Virus record (IMG/VR): IMGVR_UViG_3300035664_000043
Location: 1-35,002 of that record
Strand: one strand, 5' to 3'
Length of the DNA: 35,002 nucleotides
From: a virus
Positions 17,811 to 24,948 of this stretch are shown one piece after another. Numbering within the stretch: the stretch's first letter is position 1; every line of letters begins with the position of its first letter. Made by a program: the position numbers and the translations under genes. The notes beneath the pieces were generated by a model. It was not told where the DNA came from, searched no databases, and saw only the letters and a list, made by a program, of their open reading frames with translations.

Positions 17811-18389
17811 TCAGCTATTGGGAGCAGTCGGGATGATCGAGCCGCTTTCAGAAGCATTTTGGTGGATGCCAATGCGGCCACGGCTAATCAGATCAAAAGT
17901 ACACTCAACAAGGTTATCAGCGGGATAGCTCTCGTTGTAGTTCATCACGCGACCAACATAAGCCACGCGATCATAGTAATAAGTGGTGCCGCTAACACCC
18001 AGTTGCTTGTTAATTTCCACGTACACTTCTGCATTTTTGTCGTAACGTGCAGTAGCGATCACTTGGAAAGCTTCGTCGAAACTGTTCGGGATGAACGTGG
18101 TGCCATCCACGTCCTTCTGGAAGTAAGAGGTGACAGCAGCAGTGGCTTGGCTGGTAACAATGACGCTATCAGAAAAACCGCCGCCACCCAGCAGGTAAAA
18201 TTCAGTGTTGCCATCATTGAAGGCCACAGAGGCCGTGGTGGCAGCTTGCAGAGTGTAAAGCGTAGGAGCACCGCTCACGGTAAAAGTGGCGCCGCTCTGG
18301 GTGATAACTGGACGGGTGGTGCCGCCAATAGAGCCAACGCGCACAATCACGTCTTGGCTCTTTACCAGTTCAGTGGGATGGTAGAGCAT
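17811..18389 (-). CDS. Major tail tube protein
   Basis: The 192-residue protein begins MLYHPTELVKSQDVIVRVGS. It contains strands such as TLYTLQAATTASVAFNDGN, FQVIATARYDKNAEVYVEIN and LVECTFDLISRGRIG, consistent with the beta-sandwich tube fold. It lies after the head-closure genes and before the terminator hairpin. That hairpin suits a high-copy structural product. The ribosome site GAGG lies in a small hairpin (GAGGA TT TCCTC) directly before the ATG. Another tube-like pair lies at 4563-5925; this gene is the better candidate for the main tube by position. Confidence 0.7.
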   Translation of the reverse strand: MLYHPTELVKSQDVIVRVGSIGGTTRPVITQSGATFTVSGAPTLYTLQAATTASVAFNDGNTEFYLLGGGGFSDSVIVTSQATAAVTSYFQKDVDGTTFIPNSFDEAFQVIATARYDKNAEVYVEINKQLGVSGTTYYYDRVAYVGRVMNYNESYPADNLVECTFDLISRGRIGIHQNASESGSIIPTAPNS

Positions 18390-18424
18390 GAGAGGAAATC
18401 CTCAGCAATGTAAAGGGAAAGTGA

Positions 18425-18814
18425 TTAAGCGTTGTCCACGCTTCCTTTGCCAATTAGTCTAAAAATTCCCCTAATTGGCGTGCCGAGGAATTGCCAATAA
18501 TGAATAGCAATTTCCTCGTTTGGCAATAGTTCAAAACGCCCTTCCCTTCCATTGATGGTCGCCTGAGCGGAATCACCAGGCGTCACTCCAGAAAAAGCAA
18601 GAGGAGACGTAAGTCTCCCCTCCATATAAACTGCCGTTTGATCCGCTCCGAGAAGATGATCATACTGCGGAGCACGCTTTTGCCTTAACGATGCATAGTA
18701 AGTAATACCAGTCGTCGTGGCCACGTAATTGCCAGTTTCACTATCGAGCGCATATCCCGAAGCCACAAACCACACCAAAGTGGCATTAGCAAGTGGCTCC
18801 AGGAAATTGCTCAT
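18425..18814 (-). CDS. Probable head-closure (stopper) protein
   Basis: The 129-residue protein starts MSNFLEPLANATLVWFVASG and has a beta-rich body with LRQKRAPQYDHLLGADQTAV and GREGRFELLPNEEIAIHYW. Its length, strand pattern and place between the DUF4054-like connector and the tube protein fit the head-closure ring (SPP1 gp16-like class). A 4-base ATGA overlap with the connector gene supports co-translation. No direct family signature was recognised. Confidence 0.5.
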   Translation of the reverse strand: MSNFLEPLANATLVWFVASGYALDSETGNYVATTTGITYYASLRQKRAPQYDHLLGADQTAVYMEGRLTSPLAFSGVTPGDSAQATINGREGRFELLPNEEIAIHYWQFLGTPIRGIFRLIGKGSVDNA

Positions 18815-19122
18815 ACAACAAAACCAACGGCAGTCGAAGGAAGAGAACTTAAGAGACGTTTAAACTCTTGACCATATTGAGAAGCATCAAGCCCCTCGCC
18901 ATACACTTTGCCGTCAGTGGCACCAATTTGGACGCCCATCTGAGCAAGTTGTACGGCAATGATATGAGCAGCTAAAAACTTAACTGCCCTATCAGTTTGA
19001 TCCCCAAACACGTCAGCCGAGGCATCGTAAGTTGCTTCTGTAATGGCACCATTCACAATTCCCGATGGATGGGGCGTGAATTCAGGAAACCTGTCCAAAA
19101 AACTGGCGTAGGTGACGGCCAT
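18811..19122 (-). CDS. Head-tail connector, DUF4054-like
   Basis: The 103-residue protein begins MAVTYASFLDRFPEFTPHPS. That F-x-x-x-F-P-E-F opening is typical of the DUF4054 and gp6-like connector family. It is followed by a helix that holds ADVFGDQTDRAVKFLAAHII. Members form a dodecameric ring under the portal. It lies two genes below the capsid, which fits. The short C-terminus (SSLPSTAVGFVV) follows the usual S-rich tail. Confidence 0.75.
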   Translation of the reverse strand: MAVTYASFLDRFPEFTPHPSGIVNGAITEATYDASADVFGDQTDRAVKFLAAHIIAVQLAQMGVQIGATDGKVYGEGLDASQYGQEFKRLLSSLPSTAVGFVV

Positions 19123-19124
19123 AA

Positions 19125-19511
19125 TTAAGCTTTTCCAATGCGAATGGCTTCAGTGCGTTTGGCAATAGCGTTCCTCACACGGATTCGGCCTTCAATTTTC
19201 TTCCAATCAGCCAAGCGATCAGCATCATGGATGAGTTCAATGGCGCGAATGGCTTGAGTGAGGGGCAGCTCGGCAAGACTTTGAACAGACTCAGGCAGAT
19301 CCTCTACCATCACCTGTTCTTTCATCTCTTCGATTGCCCCAATTGCCATGAGCCTCTTCACTGCAATGTTCTCTTTAGCTTCGTTCCATTTGTCGTCAGG
19401 AATCTCCTGATTAAGCCCTGGAACAAGCTGAATAAGACCAGTTCTAGTGATAATTCCGAAGCCCGCCTCACGAGGGGGATTTTCAAGTTCGGGACGATAA
19501 GCAATGAGCAT
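19125..19511 (-). CDS. Small protein following the major capsid gene (128 aa)
   Basis: The protein starts MLIAYRPELENPPREAGF, then LIQLVPGLNQEIPDDKWNEA, a pattern (L-x-P-G-x-N-x-x-P-x-x-x-W) seen in small head-operon proteins of many tailed phages. The C-terminal half is helical and basic (IEGRIRVRNAIAKRTEAIRI). It lies between the capsid and connector genes. A weak ribosome site precedes the ATG at 19511, which follows seven T on the minus strand. A head accessory role is likely; the exact function is unknown. Confidence 0.6.
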   Translation of the reverse strand: MLIAYRPELENPPREAGFGIITRTGLIQLVPGLNQEIPDDKWNEAKENIAVKRLMAIGAIEEMKEQVMVEDLPESVQSLAELPLTQAIRAIELIHDADRLADWKKIEGRIRVRNAIAKRTEAIRIGKA

Positions 19512-19564
19512 TGTTCAAAAAAACAATTGTCAATAGCTTAACGCCCCTTCCTTGTTAACTATCC

Positions 19565-20467
19565 TCAGGCGTTGGCCTGAACGTAAATAACGCTCTTGGG
19601 ATAGTACAGAGCCACACCACCAACGCGAGCATGGGCGGGAACGATAAATTCCAGACCGCGCTGTTGAGGGGGGAACAGCTCCAGAGGCTGAGGAACGTGC
19701 AGTTGCACTTTCTCAGGATCACGCTTGTACACCACCATACGGTTGGTGTTCAGCACGCTGTTATCAGCATCCAGTTGGTTGATGGGCTCAACGTTGCGGA
19801 TGTAAGGGTTGGTACGCAGGAAGTACTCAAGCACGGTCACGTCCGAAGAATCGGAGTTCCGGGTGGTGCTCACTTTGTTGTAATCTTCCCACGCCATCAG
19901 AATGGTGTCGGGCTGCTCCTTCATTTTGGAAGCGTTGATAATGGCGGTCACGCCATAGTTCAGCAGTTCCAGCATTTCCTGGGCAGTGGCAGTGCTGAAC
20001 CACTTGTCAGCAGCAACCACATCCACGGTGGAGTTGTTGAAGAAACCAGACAGACCCACGGTGCTCTCACCGAAGAAAGCGAGATCTTCCACTTTCTCTT
20101 CGTAAGCACGACGCACAGCAGCAGCGCGACGCTGCTCCAGGGCGATATTGGCCATTTGAGCAGCACGCAGTTCCTGCACGGTGTAGCCGAAGCTACCGCC
20201 GAAGGAACGGATGTTGATGCTCTTCTCGGTCTGGCTGATGTCGGCACGGGGCAGATCATCAGCAGCATCAGCGATCAGCTTAAACTCACCAGTGGCATCC
20301 ATGATGCGGTAGGTGAAGGTCTGAGCGCCAGGACCGGCTTCAGAAGTTACGGGCAGCACAGTCGGATATTTGATATCCGCATACTGCACTTCAAACACTT
20401 GGGGGCGGATGAACTCAAGCTGACGCTCAAGAAACAGACCCGCTTCATCCATACGGAATTCAGACAT
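19565..20467 (-). CDS. Major capsid protein, DUF2184-like HK97 fold
   Basis: The 300-residue protein starts MSEFRMDEAGLFLERQLEFI. DISQTEKSINIRSFGGSFGY is followed by TVQELRAAQMANIALEQRRA and EDLAFFGESTVGLSGFFNN. This order, with AWEDYNKVSTTRNSDSS and a C-terminal VGGVALYYPKSVIYVQA, matches DUF2184-type capsid proteins. A strong AGGAGG lies 9 bases before the ATG, as expected for a high-copy product. The upstream neighbours are a cement protein and a protease-scaffold. The shell-forming role is well supported. Confidence 0.9.
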   Translation of the reverse strand: MSEFRMDEAGLFLERQLEFIRPQVFEVQYADIKYPTVLPVTSEAGPGAQTFTYRIMDATGEFKLIADAADDLPRADISQTEKSINIRSFGGSFGYTVQELRAAQMANIALEQRRAAAVRRAYEEKVEDLAFFGESTVGLSGFFNNSTVDVVAADKWFSTATAQEMLELLNYGVTAIINASKMKEQPDTILMAWEDYNKVSTTRNSDSSDVTVLEYFLRTNPYIRNVEPINQLDADNSVLNTNRMVVYKRDPEKVQLHVPQPLELFPPQQRGLEFIVPAHARVGGVALYYPKSVIYVQANA

Positions 20468-20482
20468 TGGTAGGGCCTCCTA

Positions 20483-21043
20483 TCAAGAATCAGCAGAGAG
20501 AGTGAAGCTCGGACCATTCAGCTCCAGCAGGGCAATACCGCTGCTAGTAGTAGAGGTGAGGAAACGAGCGTTAGCCAGACGGACGGTTTTGCCAGAAGCG
20601 AAAGCGTGCGAGAACTGACCAGCCTTGCCAGTACCGCTTGCCGAATACAGCACGCGAACGACAGACTTGGGGGTGACGGCGCCAGTCACATAGACGGCAA
20701 CTGCACCTTCGTTCACCACGTTCATGGCTTGCTGGTTCTTCACGCCAGGGCGGCCATTGGCGTCTTCAGCGGTCTCATCCACATAGGTGAGAGCGTTGAT
20801 GCCCAGAACGGTATCGGAAGCGCCAGAGATAGTGACGGCAGAGTTGGCAACAGTGCCAGCATTGTTATAGACCACCACGTCACCGAAAGGCACAACAGCG
20901 CCGGTTTCGTTGATCGAGGTGGAGATGGTGTTGTCGCGAATGTCAGACAGGCCACCTTCCAGATAAGCAGTGTGAGCCAGGGCGTAAGCCTGTTGCACAC
21001 CGCCAGCGGAGGCAGTGCCCGAAGCGGAGAAAGAAACGGCCAT
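20483..21043 (-). CDS. Structural cement / decoration protein
   Basis: The 186-residue, Ala/Gly/Ser/Val-rich protein has no membrane segment and reads in strands such as PFGDVVVYNNAGTVANSAVT, NEGAVAVYVTGAVTPKSVV and IALLELNGPSF. This resembles the gp24-type structural cement proteins that accompany DUF2184 capsids. AGGAGG lies 10 bases before the ATG. It sits directly before the capsid gene, with a 15-base gap. The likely role is capsid stabilisation after expansion. Confidence 0.72.
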   Translation of the reverse strand: MAVSFSASGTASAGGVQQAYALAHTAYLEGGLSDIRDNTISTSINETGAVVPFGDVVVYNNAGTVANSAVTISGASDTVLGINALTYVDETAEDANGRPGVKNQQAMNVVNEGAVAVYVTGAVTPKSVVRVLYSASGTGKAGQFSHAFASGKTVRLANARFLTSTTSSGIALLELNGPSFTLSADS

Positions 21044-21045
21044 AA

Positions 21046-21666
21046 TTACTTAGCCTCCTTAGAGATGGAGAGAGGCTTCTTCCATGCATTTTGCAGCGTT
21101 TCCATGTAGGAAGACGGTGCGCTCATGGGAGAAGCAATAGAAGCCACGGCTTTACGCAGCTCATCAGTGGCAACAGAATCATCGCGGGACGATTCGGCCA
21201 GAGTGTCAAACATGGCCTGAACATAGTCATCAGACTTTTCAGACAGATCAACACTATCGCCACGCACGGCTTTGATGGCGTCCACCATCACCTCACGGGC
21301 TTCTTTGCCGCTAAATTCATAGGCGGCATCCAGAACAGGCTTAGCCTTTTCAATCAGAGCAAGACGCTCTTCAACCATGGAATCAAGATTGATTTCCTTG
21401 GCGGCAGCCAGTTCACCTTTCAGTTCTTCAACGTGCTCGGCCAGAGCATCGGCGCGACCCTCAGCGGAATCGCACTTGCCCTTCATTTCCTTCTGCATGG
21501 CGTCCATTTCGGACTTCATGGCATCGGCGGCGGCCTGCAGCTCGTCGTATTTTTTCTTCATGTCCTCGTAGGACATTTTGGCGTCTTCGCGTTCTTTAGT
21601 GATCGCAAGAGCAACGCTCTCCGTCACCTCAAACTCGGCGCCATCAAAAACGACTTTTGCAGTCAT
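21046..21666 (-). CDS. Nested scaffold protein from internal in-frame start
   Basis: An ATG at 21666 (codon 193 of the protease-scaffold) is preceded by AGGAG with an 8-base spacer. It falls exactly at the border of the protease and scaffold parts. The product would be 206 residues, starting MTAKVVFDGAEFEVTESV. This is the same design as lambda C/Nu3, where the scaffold is translated alone from within the protease gene. The ribosome site and domain border are visible; actual use of the start is inferred. Confidence 0.65.
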   Translation of the reverse strand: MTAKVVFDGAEFEVTESVALAITKEREDAKMSYEDMKKKYDELQAAADAMKSEMDAMQKEMKGKCDSAEGRADALAEHVEELKGELAAAKEINLDSMVEERLALIEKAKPVLDAAYEFSGKEAREVMVDAIKAVRGDSVDLSEKSDDYVQAMFDTLAESSRDDSVATDELRKAVASIASPMSAPSSYMETLQNAWKKPLSISKEAK

Positions 21667-22242
21667 TAGATGGTCTCCTGTAGTAGAGAATAAAGATAGA
21701 TCGGCTGCATCTTGGCGATCAAGATGGAGCTTCACTTGCGGGCCAGCGCGGCCCCGACGAACAATAGCGATGTGATTGCCGATGATCTCCTTTTGGATGC
21801 CATCGTAATTTTCGCCACTTTCTGTAACGCCAGGCGTGGGATCATAATTCACCCTGTAGCCAGCGCTTACCTCACGAGCATCTCCCCGCATAATCCGTTC
21901 AATGGCATCTTTGTCCGTGATTGTCATCACGGCCTTGACGAAACCATTGTCATAGACAATCTCAGTGCCGCTAAAGCCCACTTGGTAGTCTTTAGTATTG
22001 TCGGCATCAAGAAGAACAGGGGGATGTTCCGAAGTGATTGCCTTGCCCGCAAACGAAGCAAGACTCTCGGGAGACGCCACTTCTGTTTCTGGACGATACT
22101 CTCGCCGCACAGAGCCATCAGCATCTGTATAGAGCTGAATGCCAGTGCGAGCAATCGAAGCCCACGCCCGAAGATAGCCTTCTGGCGTCATTTCGTATTT
22201 CTCAATTGGCGAGAAATCGTACCGACAAGATGTGGTGCTCAT
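21046..22242 (-). CDS. Capsid maturation protease fused to scaffold (DUF2213-like)
   Basis: The protein has 398 residues. The N-terminal 190 form a DUF2213-like protease. KAITSEHPP holds the candidate catalytic His73, DAREVSAGYRVNY holds Ser126, and GNHIAIVRRGRAG (155-167) is the conserved block. From about residue 223 the sequence is a charged coiled coil (MSYEDMKKKYDELQAAADAM), followed by an acidic helical region, the usual scaffold type. After assembly the protease should cut the scaffold and itself. An internal ATG with a strong ribosome site at codon 193 probably makes a separate scaffold. The C-terminal stop is 2 bases before the cement protein ATG. Confidence 0.85.
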   Translation of the reverse strand: MSTTSCRYDFSPIEKYEMTPEGYLRAWASIARTGIQLYTDADGSVRREYRPETEVASPESLASFAGKAITSEHPPVLLDADNTKDYQVGFSGTEIVYDNGFVKAVMTITDKDAIERIMRGDAREVSAGYRVNYDPTPGVTESGENYDGIQKEIIGNHIAIVRRGRAGPQVKLHLDRQDAADLSLFSTTGDHLMTAKVVFDGAEFEVTESVALAITKEREDAKMSYEDMKKKYDELQAAADAMKSEMDAMQKEMKGKCDSAEGRADALAEHVEELKGELAAAKEINLDSMVEERLALIEKAKPVLDAAYEFSGKEAREVMVDAIKAVRGDSVDLSEKSDDYVQAMFDTLAESSRDDSVATDELRKAVASIASPMSAPSSYMETLQNAWKKPLSISKEAK

Positions 22243-22305
22243 GCTTATACTTTACCAAAAAATTGTTATTACAATAAAAAAGCTTATTCAATTTCGACTA
22301 GCGTT
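22243..22305. promoter_or_regulatory. Divergent AT-rich intergenic region with inverted repeat
   Basis: These 63 bases separate the protease-scaffold (minus) and the XRE gene (plus). They contain the overlapping inverted repeats TTGT-TATT-ACAA and TTATT-AC-AATAA (22263-22277) and an A-tract. GTATAAG lies just before the protease ATG on the minus strand. This is a natural place for promoters of both genes and for an XRE operator. No sigma-70 pair with good spacing was found, so the promoter part is weak. Confidence 0.4.
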
Positions 22306-22587
22306 ATGATGTTCCTGGCAAAGAGCAACGCCGATGTGCTTAAAATGCCGCACCAGCAGGCGCGATTGCTCATTGCTCAGCGTGTCAAGGACGCTCGCTT
22401 AAATAGCGGCCTTTCACAAAAGGATGTGGCTGAAATTCTCCATATCAGTCAAAGCTCTTATTCACGCATTGAACGCGCCACTGTCCCGCCAGACTGCGTG
22501 CAAATTCGCACCCTCAGCGGCCTCTATGGGATAAGCGTGTTATGGCTGATGGGCTATCCGTCTTTTATCGCCCATACGCGACATTAA
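22306..22587 (+). CDS. XRE-family DNA-binding regulator
   Basis: The 93-residue protein carries one Cro/C1-type helix-turn-helix at about residues 35-56 (GLSQKDVAEILHISQSSYSR), with the conserved Q-x-x-V/L-A and S-x-x-S pattern. The C-terminal part (IRTLSGLYGISVLWLMGY) matches the tail of XRE domains. The chosen start is the ATG at 22306, at the edge of the divergent promoter region. The long upstream open frame on this strand only overlaps the opposite gene. It is one of few plus-strand genes in the head run, and overlaps the convergent 102-residue gene by 4 bases at its end. It may control the adjacent head operon; that is inference. Confidence 0.8.
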   Translation: MMFLAKSNADVLKMPHQQARLLIAQRVKDARLNSGLSQKDVAEILHISQSSYSRIERATVPPDCVQIRTLSGLYGISVLWLMGYPSFIAHTRH

Positions 22588-22892
22588 TCTTCGTCGTCAT
22601 CTCCGCGAAGCTCGCTAAGTTGACTTTCAATGCCTTCCATGATATAAGCTTTAGCCATCGCCTCAATTTCAAACGTGAGAAACTTGGTGGGGTCAAAATG
22701 AGGGTCGGGCTTTTCGTAAACACTCATCACATAGATGTGAGTTTCATCTAAGCGACCATTCTTAAAGCATTGCTTTTCAACGAGTTCCCACTGGGAAGTA
22801 TTGCGGTGTTCGTTTGCGGAAAGAATGGCTAGCGCCTTCAAAAGACCAATGCCTTCGTCTTCTTCTTCGATGACGCGCACATATTCGCTCAT
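22584..22892 (-). CDS. Small acidic protein (102 aa)
   Basis: The ORF reads MSEYVRVIEEEDEGIGLLKA and ends in a run of acidic residues (LSELRGDDDED). The middle (LDETHIYVMSVYEKPDPHFD) suggests a compact alpha/beta fold. It overlaps the frameshift-domain ORF by 4 bases (ATGA) and the convergent XRE gene by 4 bases at the stop. I do not recognise a family. An accessory role near capsid assembly is possible by location only. Confidence 0.6.
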   Translation of the reverse strand: MSEYVRVIEEEDEGIGLLKALAILSANEHRNTSQWELVEKQCFKNGRLDETHIYVMSVYEKPDPHFDPTKFLTFEIEAMAKAYIMEGIESQLSELRGDDDED

Positions 22893-23242
22893 TGGTCTTT
22901 TTGACGACTTTCTACCATCTTAATAATGCGATTTGCCCACGCCCTACCGGCATCGCCGCCCCATAGCAGCCAAGCAATATAACCAGCATCGTTTTCTCCG
23001 CCGCTCTTGTTTTTCTCGTGGCGAGAAAAGAAAGCAGCCATACGCTTAATTGTGGCGAAGCTTACGGCTCCACCACCAGCTAGATCACTAGCGCGAGCCA
23101 CGCCGCTACCAATGCCTTGCTTCCCGGCCTCTTGCGTAGTTAGTCCGCCTTTTCCATGCTTCTTGCGAAGCTCTAGGCCGCGACGGGCGGCGCTTCTAAC
23201 GCCAGCAGGAGGGGAGAAGCTTTCTGCGTCGCCCCTCAGCGC
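22889..23242 (-). CDS. C-terminal domain reached by -1 frameshift from the DUF6496-like gene
   Basis: This frame is open from 23242 to the stop at 22889 and codes for 117 residues. It includes SFSPPAGVRSAARRGLELRK, RASDLAGGGAVSFATIKRMA and GYIAWLLWGGDAGRAWANRI. This whole pattern (PPAGVR...ARARDL...RM..FF.RHE...GGDAGR.WA) is a recurrent phage domain of unknown function. The only ordinary start inside is a GTG at 23101, which would cut the domain in half. The codons before it are conserved domain sequence with no ATG, GTG or TTG. The full domain is therefore best explained as the tail of a 210-residue frameshift product. Chance mutation is the alternative. Confidence 0.75.
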   Translation of the reverse strand, partial: ALRGDAESFSPPAGVRSAARRGLELRKKHGKGGLTTQEAGKQGIGSGVARASDLAGGGAVSFATIKRMAAFFSRHEKNKSGGENDAGYIAWLLWGGDAGRAWANRIIKMVESRQKDQ

Positions 23243-23266
23243 TTTTTTCCGCAGGAGGCATCCTCC
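23209..23266 (-). promoter_or_regulatory. dnaX-type programmed -1 frameshift signal
   Basis: The minus strand shows three elements. The slippery heptamer A AAA AAG (23248-23242) lies in phase as GGA AAA AAG. GGAGG, acting like a Shine-Dalgarno, lies 13 bases upstream (23266-23262). A 6-bp hairpin GAGGGG/CCCCTC, extended by an inner AGAA/TTCT stem (23237-23209), begins 4 bases downstream. The 0 frame stops one codon after the heptamer. The upstream GGAGG can also pair with CCTCC (loop 3 bases). Phase and open frames on both sides were checked by position. Confidence 0.8.
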
Positions 23267-23520
23267 ATTTCTTCTTCCATGCCTTCTTCCTCTTCTTCTT
23301 CTCCAATGAGGGTCATGAAATAATTATCCCAATATTCATCGCTCTTGCCCTGACGGCTCATGCCGGCTTCTGAAAGGGCAATTGCAATGGCCTGCTTACG
23401 ATTCTTTACAGGTTTTTTGTCGCTGCCCTTTAGCGTGCCAGCTTTGAATTCACGCATCACCTTGGCCACTTTGGCCTGTTTTTCCTTCTTGGTCATGGTC
23501 GTAATGCTTTCTTTAAGCAT
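23236..23520 (-). CDS. DUF6496-like small phage protein; 5' part of frameshift pair
   Basis: The 94-residue product from the ATG at 23520 contains KVAKVMREFKAGTLKGSDKK followed by PVKNRKQAIAIALSEAGMSR, the hallmark of DUF6496-like proteins. A TTG two codons earlier and an ATG ten residues on are alternatives. The last 20 residues are very acidic (EEEEEEGMEEEMEDAS) and end in Lys/Arg at the slippery site. A -1 slip would join it to the PPAGVR domain and give 210 residues. Function is unknown. It follows the glycosyltransferase cluster and precedes the capsid genes, so a head-associated role is possible. Confidence 0.78.
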   Translation of the reverse strand: MLKESITTMTKKEKQAKVAKVMREFKAGTLKGSDKKPVKNRKQAIAIALSEAGMSRQGKSDEYWDNYFMTLIGEEEEEEGMEEEMEDASCGKKR

Positions 23521-23522
23521 AC

Positions 23523-24239
23523 TCAATGAATAAATCCTATCGGCGCTGTTTCAATAGTCATGCCAGGAAAGAATTTGTCACGGTATAAAACCAGGCCAGT
23601 TAGCAAGCGCTCTGCAATGAACGCTAATGCTCGCCTGTCATAACCTTCAATGGAAAGAAAATGTTCTTTATGCTTTTCCCAAATGGGCAATAAGCAAACA
23701 AACAGAGTGGTCATAAATTGCTTGTAATATTGCTTCGGACCGCGAGCCATGTTGCAACCAATAAACAGATTTTGCGCCCATAATTTGTCAATCTCTTCTC
23801 GCGTGAATACCCAGGCGCCGGTATCAGCAAGTTCGCGAGTGATGGCAGGAGCGTCAAACTCTGAATGGCCGCCATAGAACTGCTGCTCCAAGGTGCAACT
23901 AAACACAGCCGGCTCTGGCACGTAAAGCACATCCTCCGCATACCATCCGGACTTAGGCTCTATCCAATTCCGACGATATTGGGCATTGCCAATGTTTGCT
24001 TCTTCAGCATTTAGCAACATCCAATGCACACAAGATAGTTCTCCCCATCGCCTATTTAAAGAGGAAATAAACGCTCCTTCGTCGTCAAACATATAACCTT
24101 GCTTCCGCAAAGCCCTGCGCTCTGCATCGACAATGTTGCAGGCCCCGCCCATGATCGGGATGATTTTTGATTGCGCTTCATAACGAACCTTTTCGTTTTG
24201 AATGCAAACTGCATAGATGGTGTAATCAGACGGTTTCAT
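23523..24239 (-). CDS. DUF4422-family glycosyltransferase
   Basis: From the ATG at 24239 (MKPSDYTIYAVCIQNEKVRY) the protein has 238 residues. The stretch PIMGGACNIVD, then ISSLNRRWGELSCVHWMLLN and ANIGNAQYRRNW, matches the DUF4422 core (N-I-S-x-x-N-x-x-x-x-E-L-x-x-x-Y/H-W, then I-G-x-x-H/Q-Y-R-R). Members act in capsule or O-antigen sugar transfer. The longer open frame upstream overlaps the neighbouring gene and adds nothing recognisable. It overlaps the GT32-like gene by 14 bases. The sugar and acceptor are unknown. Confidence 0.8.
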   Translation of the reverse strand: MKPSDYTIYAVCIQNEKVRYEAQSKIIPIMGGACNIVDAERRALRKQGYMFDDEGAFISSLNRRWGELSCVHWMLLNAEEANIGNAQYRRNWIEPKSGWYAEDVLYVPEPAVFSCTLEQQFYGGHSEFDAPAITRELADTGAWVFTREEIDKLWAQNLFIGCNMARGPKQYYKQFMTTLFVCLLPIWEKHKEHFLSIEGYDRRALAFIAERLLTGLVLYRDKFFPGMTIETAPIGFIH

Positions 24240-24948
24240 ACACTTGCCTCGCAGCCCATAGTTCGTTGTAATTGTTGACGCTCTTGGCGCCCAGTCCAGT
24301 GAGGTCGCCGCCTCCGGCTGGCTTGCTCCACGCCATGATAGTGCCATCGGGAAGCACAAACGCCCTATTCTTCTGTTCGTGCGTGGGCGTCAGCTCCAGA
24401 TAGTCTCCATAAACAAAATCTGCCTGACTTCCGTTAGACGCCAGCGCCTTGCCAAGAAGCGTGGGGCCAGTGGGGCACAATGGTGTAATGCCGTAATACT
24501 GCTGCACGCAGTTGGCCACAATCATTTCAATGGCAGCTTGTAATGCCTCATTATTGGGCTGAGAATACAAAACAGTTGTGGCACAAGCCCAACTGGTATA
24601 GCTAAATCGCTGGATATCACGAAAGGCTAAAAATTTAATGCGATCTCCCACGTCCACAGCATTAACAGCGCGAATAGCAATATCGAAATACCAGCCGCCA
24701 AAATGATTGAGGAGACAGAAGCGCCCAAGATCAGCTTTATACGAAAAAGGACGTAACGAATCGTAAGCCCATAAAACGTGCTCACCATAAACAGAACCAA
24801 TGAAATCACGGAGTTGTTCATTGTTGTAAATGACATGATTGGCTTTAGGAAATACTGTATCAATAGTGCCAGTGGCATATTGAAGAAAAGGGGAAAGCTT
24901 TTCTTCTGGATCAGTGGTTAGGAAAATTTGAGAAATCTGCATGGCCAT
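24226..24948 (-). CDS. GT32-like glycosyltransferase with altered DXD motif
   Basis: The 240-residue protein starts at the ATG 24948, which overlaps the previous stop as TGATG. The core YKADLGRFCLLNHFGGWYFD, followed by IAIRAV, matches the sugar-binding region of GT32 (Gly_transf_sug), in which S-D-x-x-R-x-x-x-L-x-x-x-G-G-x-Y-x-D-x-D binds the nucleotide sugar and metal. Here the final D-x-D reads D-I-A, so the second Asp is lost. The usual C-terminal region, with TGPTLLGKAL, is present. It may be a weakened, changed or inactive enzyme. It belongs to the glycosylation cassette. Confidence 0.7.
   Translation of the reverse strand: MAMQISQIFLTTDPEEKLSPFLQYATGTIDTVFPKANHVIYNNEQLRDFIGSVYGEHVLWAYDSLRPFSYKADLGRFCLLNHFGGWYFDIAIRAVNAVDVGDRIKFLAFRDIQRFSYTSWACATTVLYSQPNNEALQAAIEMIVANCVQQYYGITPLCPTGPTLLGKALASNGSQADFVYGDYLELTPTHEQKNRAFVLPDGTIMAWSKPAGGGDLTGLGAKSVNNYNELWAARQVYETV

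Noticed and set aside
19512-19564. T-run after the capsid gene as a terminator
   Set aside because: The seven T on the minus strand are not directly preceded by a stable GC stem; only weak AT pairings such as TTAAC/GTTAA with a long loop are present.
19631-20473. Plus-strand open frame of 280 codons opposite the capsid gene
   Set aside because: It is fully antisense to the well-supported major capsid protein, and its His/Val-rich translation has no family features.
21712-22305. Long N-terminal extension of the XRE gene
   Set aside because: The extension is antisense to the DUF2213-like protease and has no domain; the XRE domain starts after the ATG at 22306.
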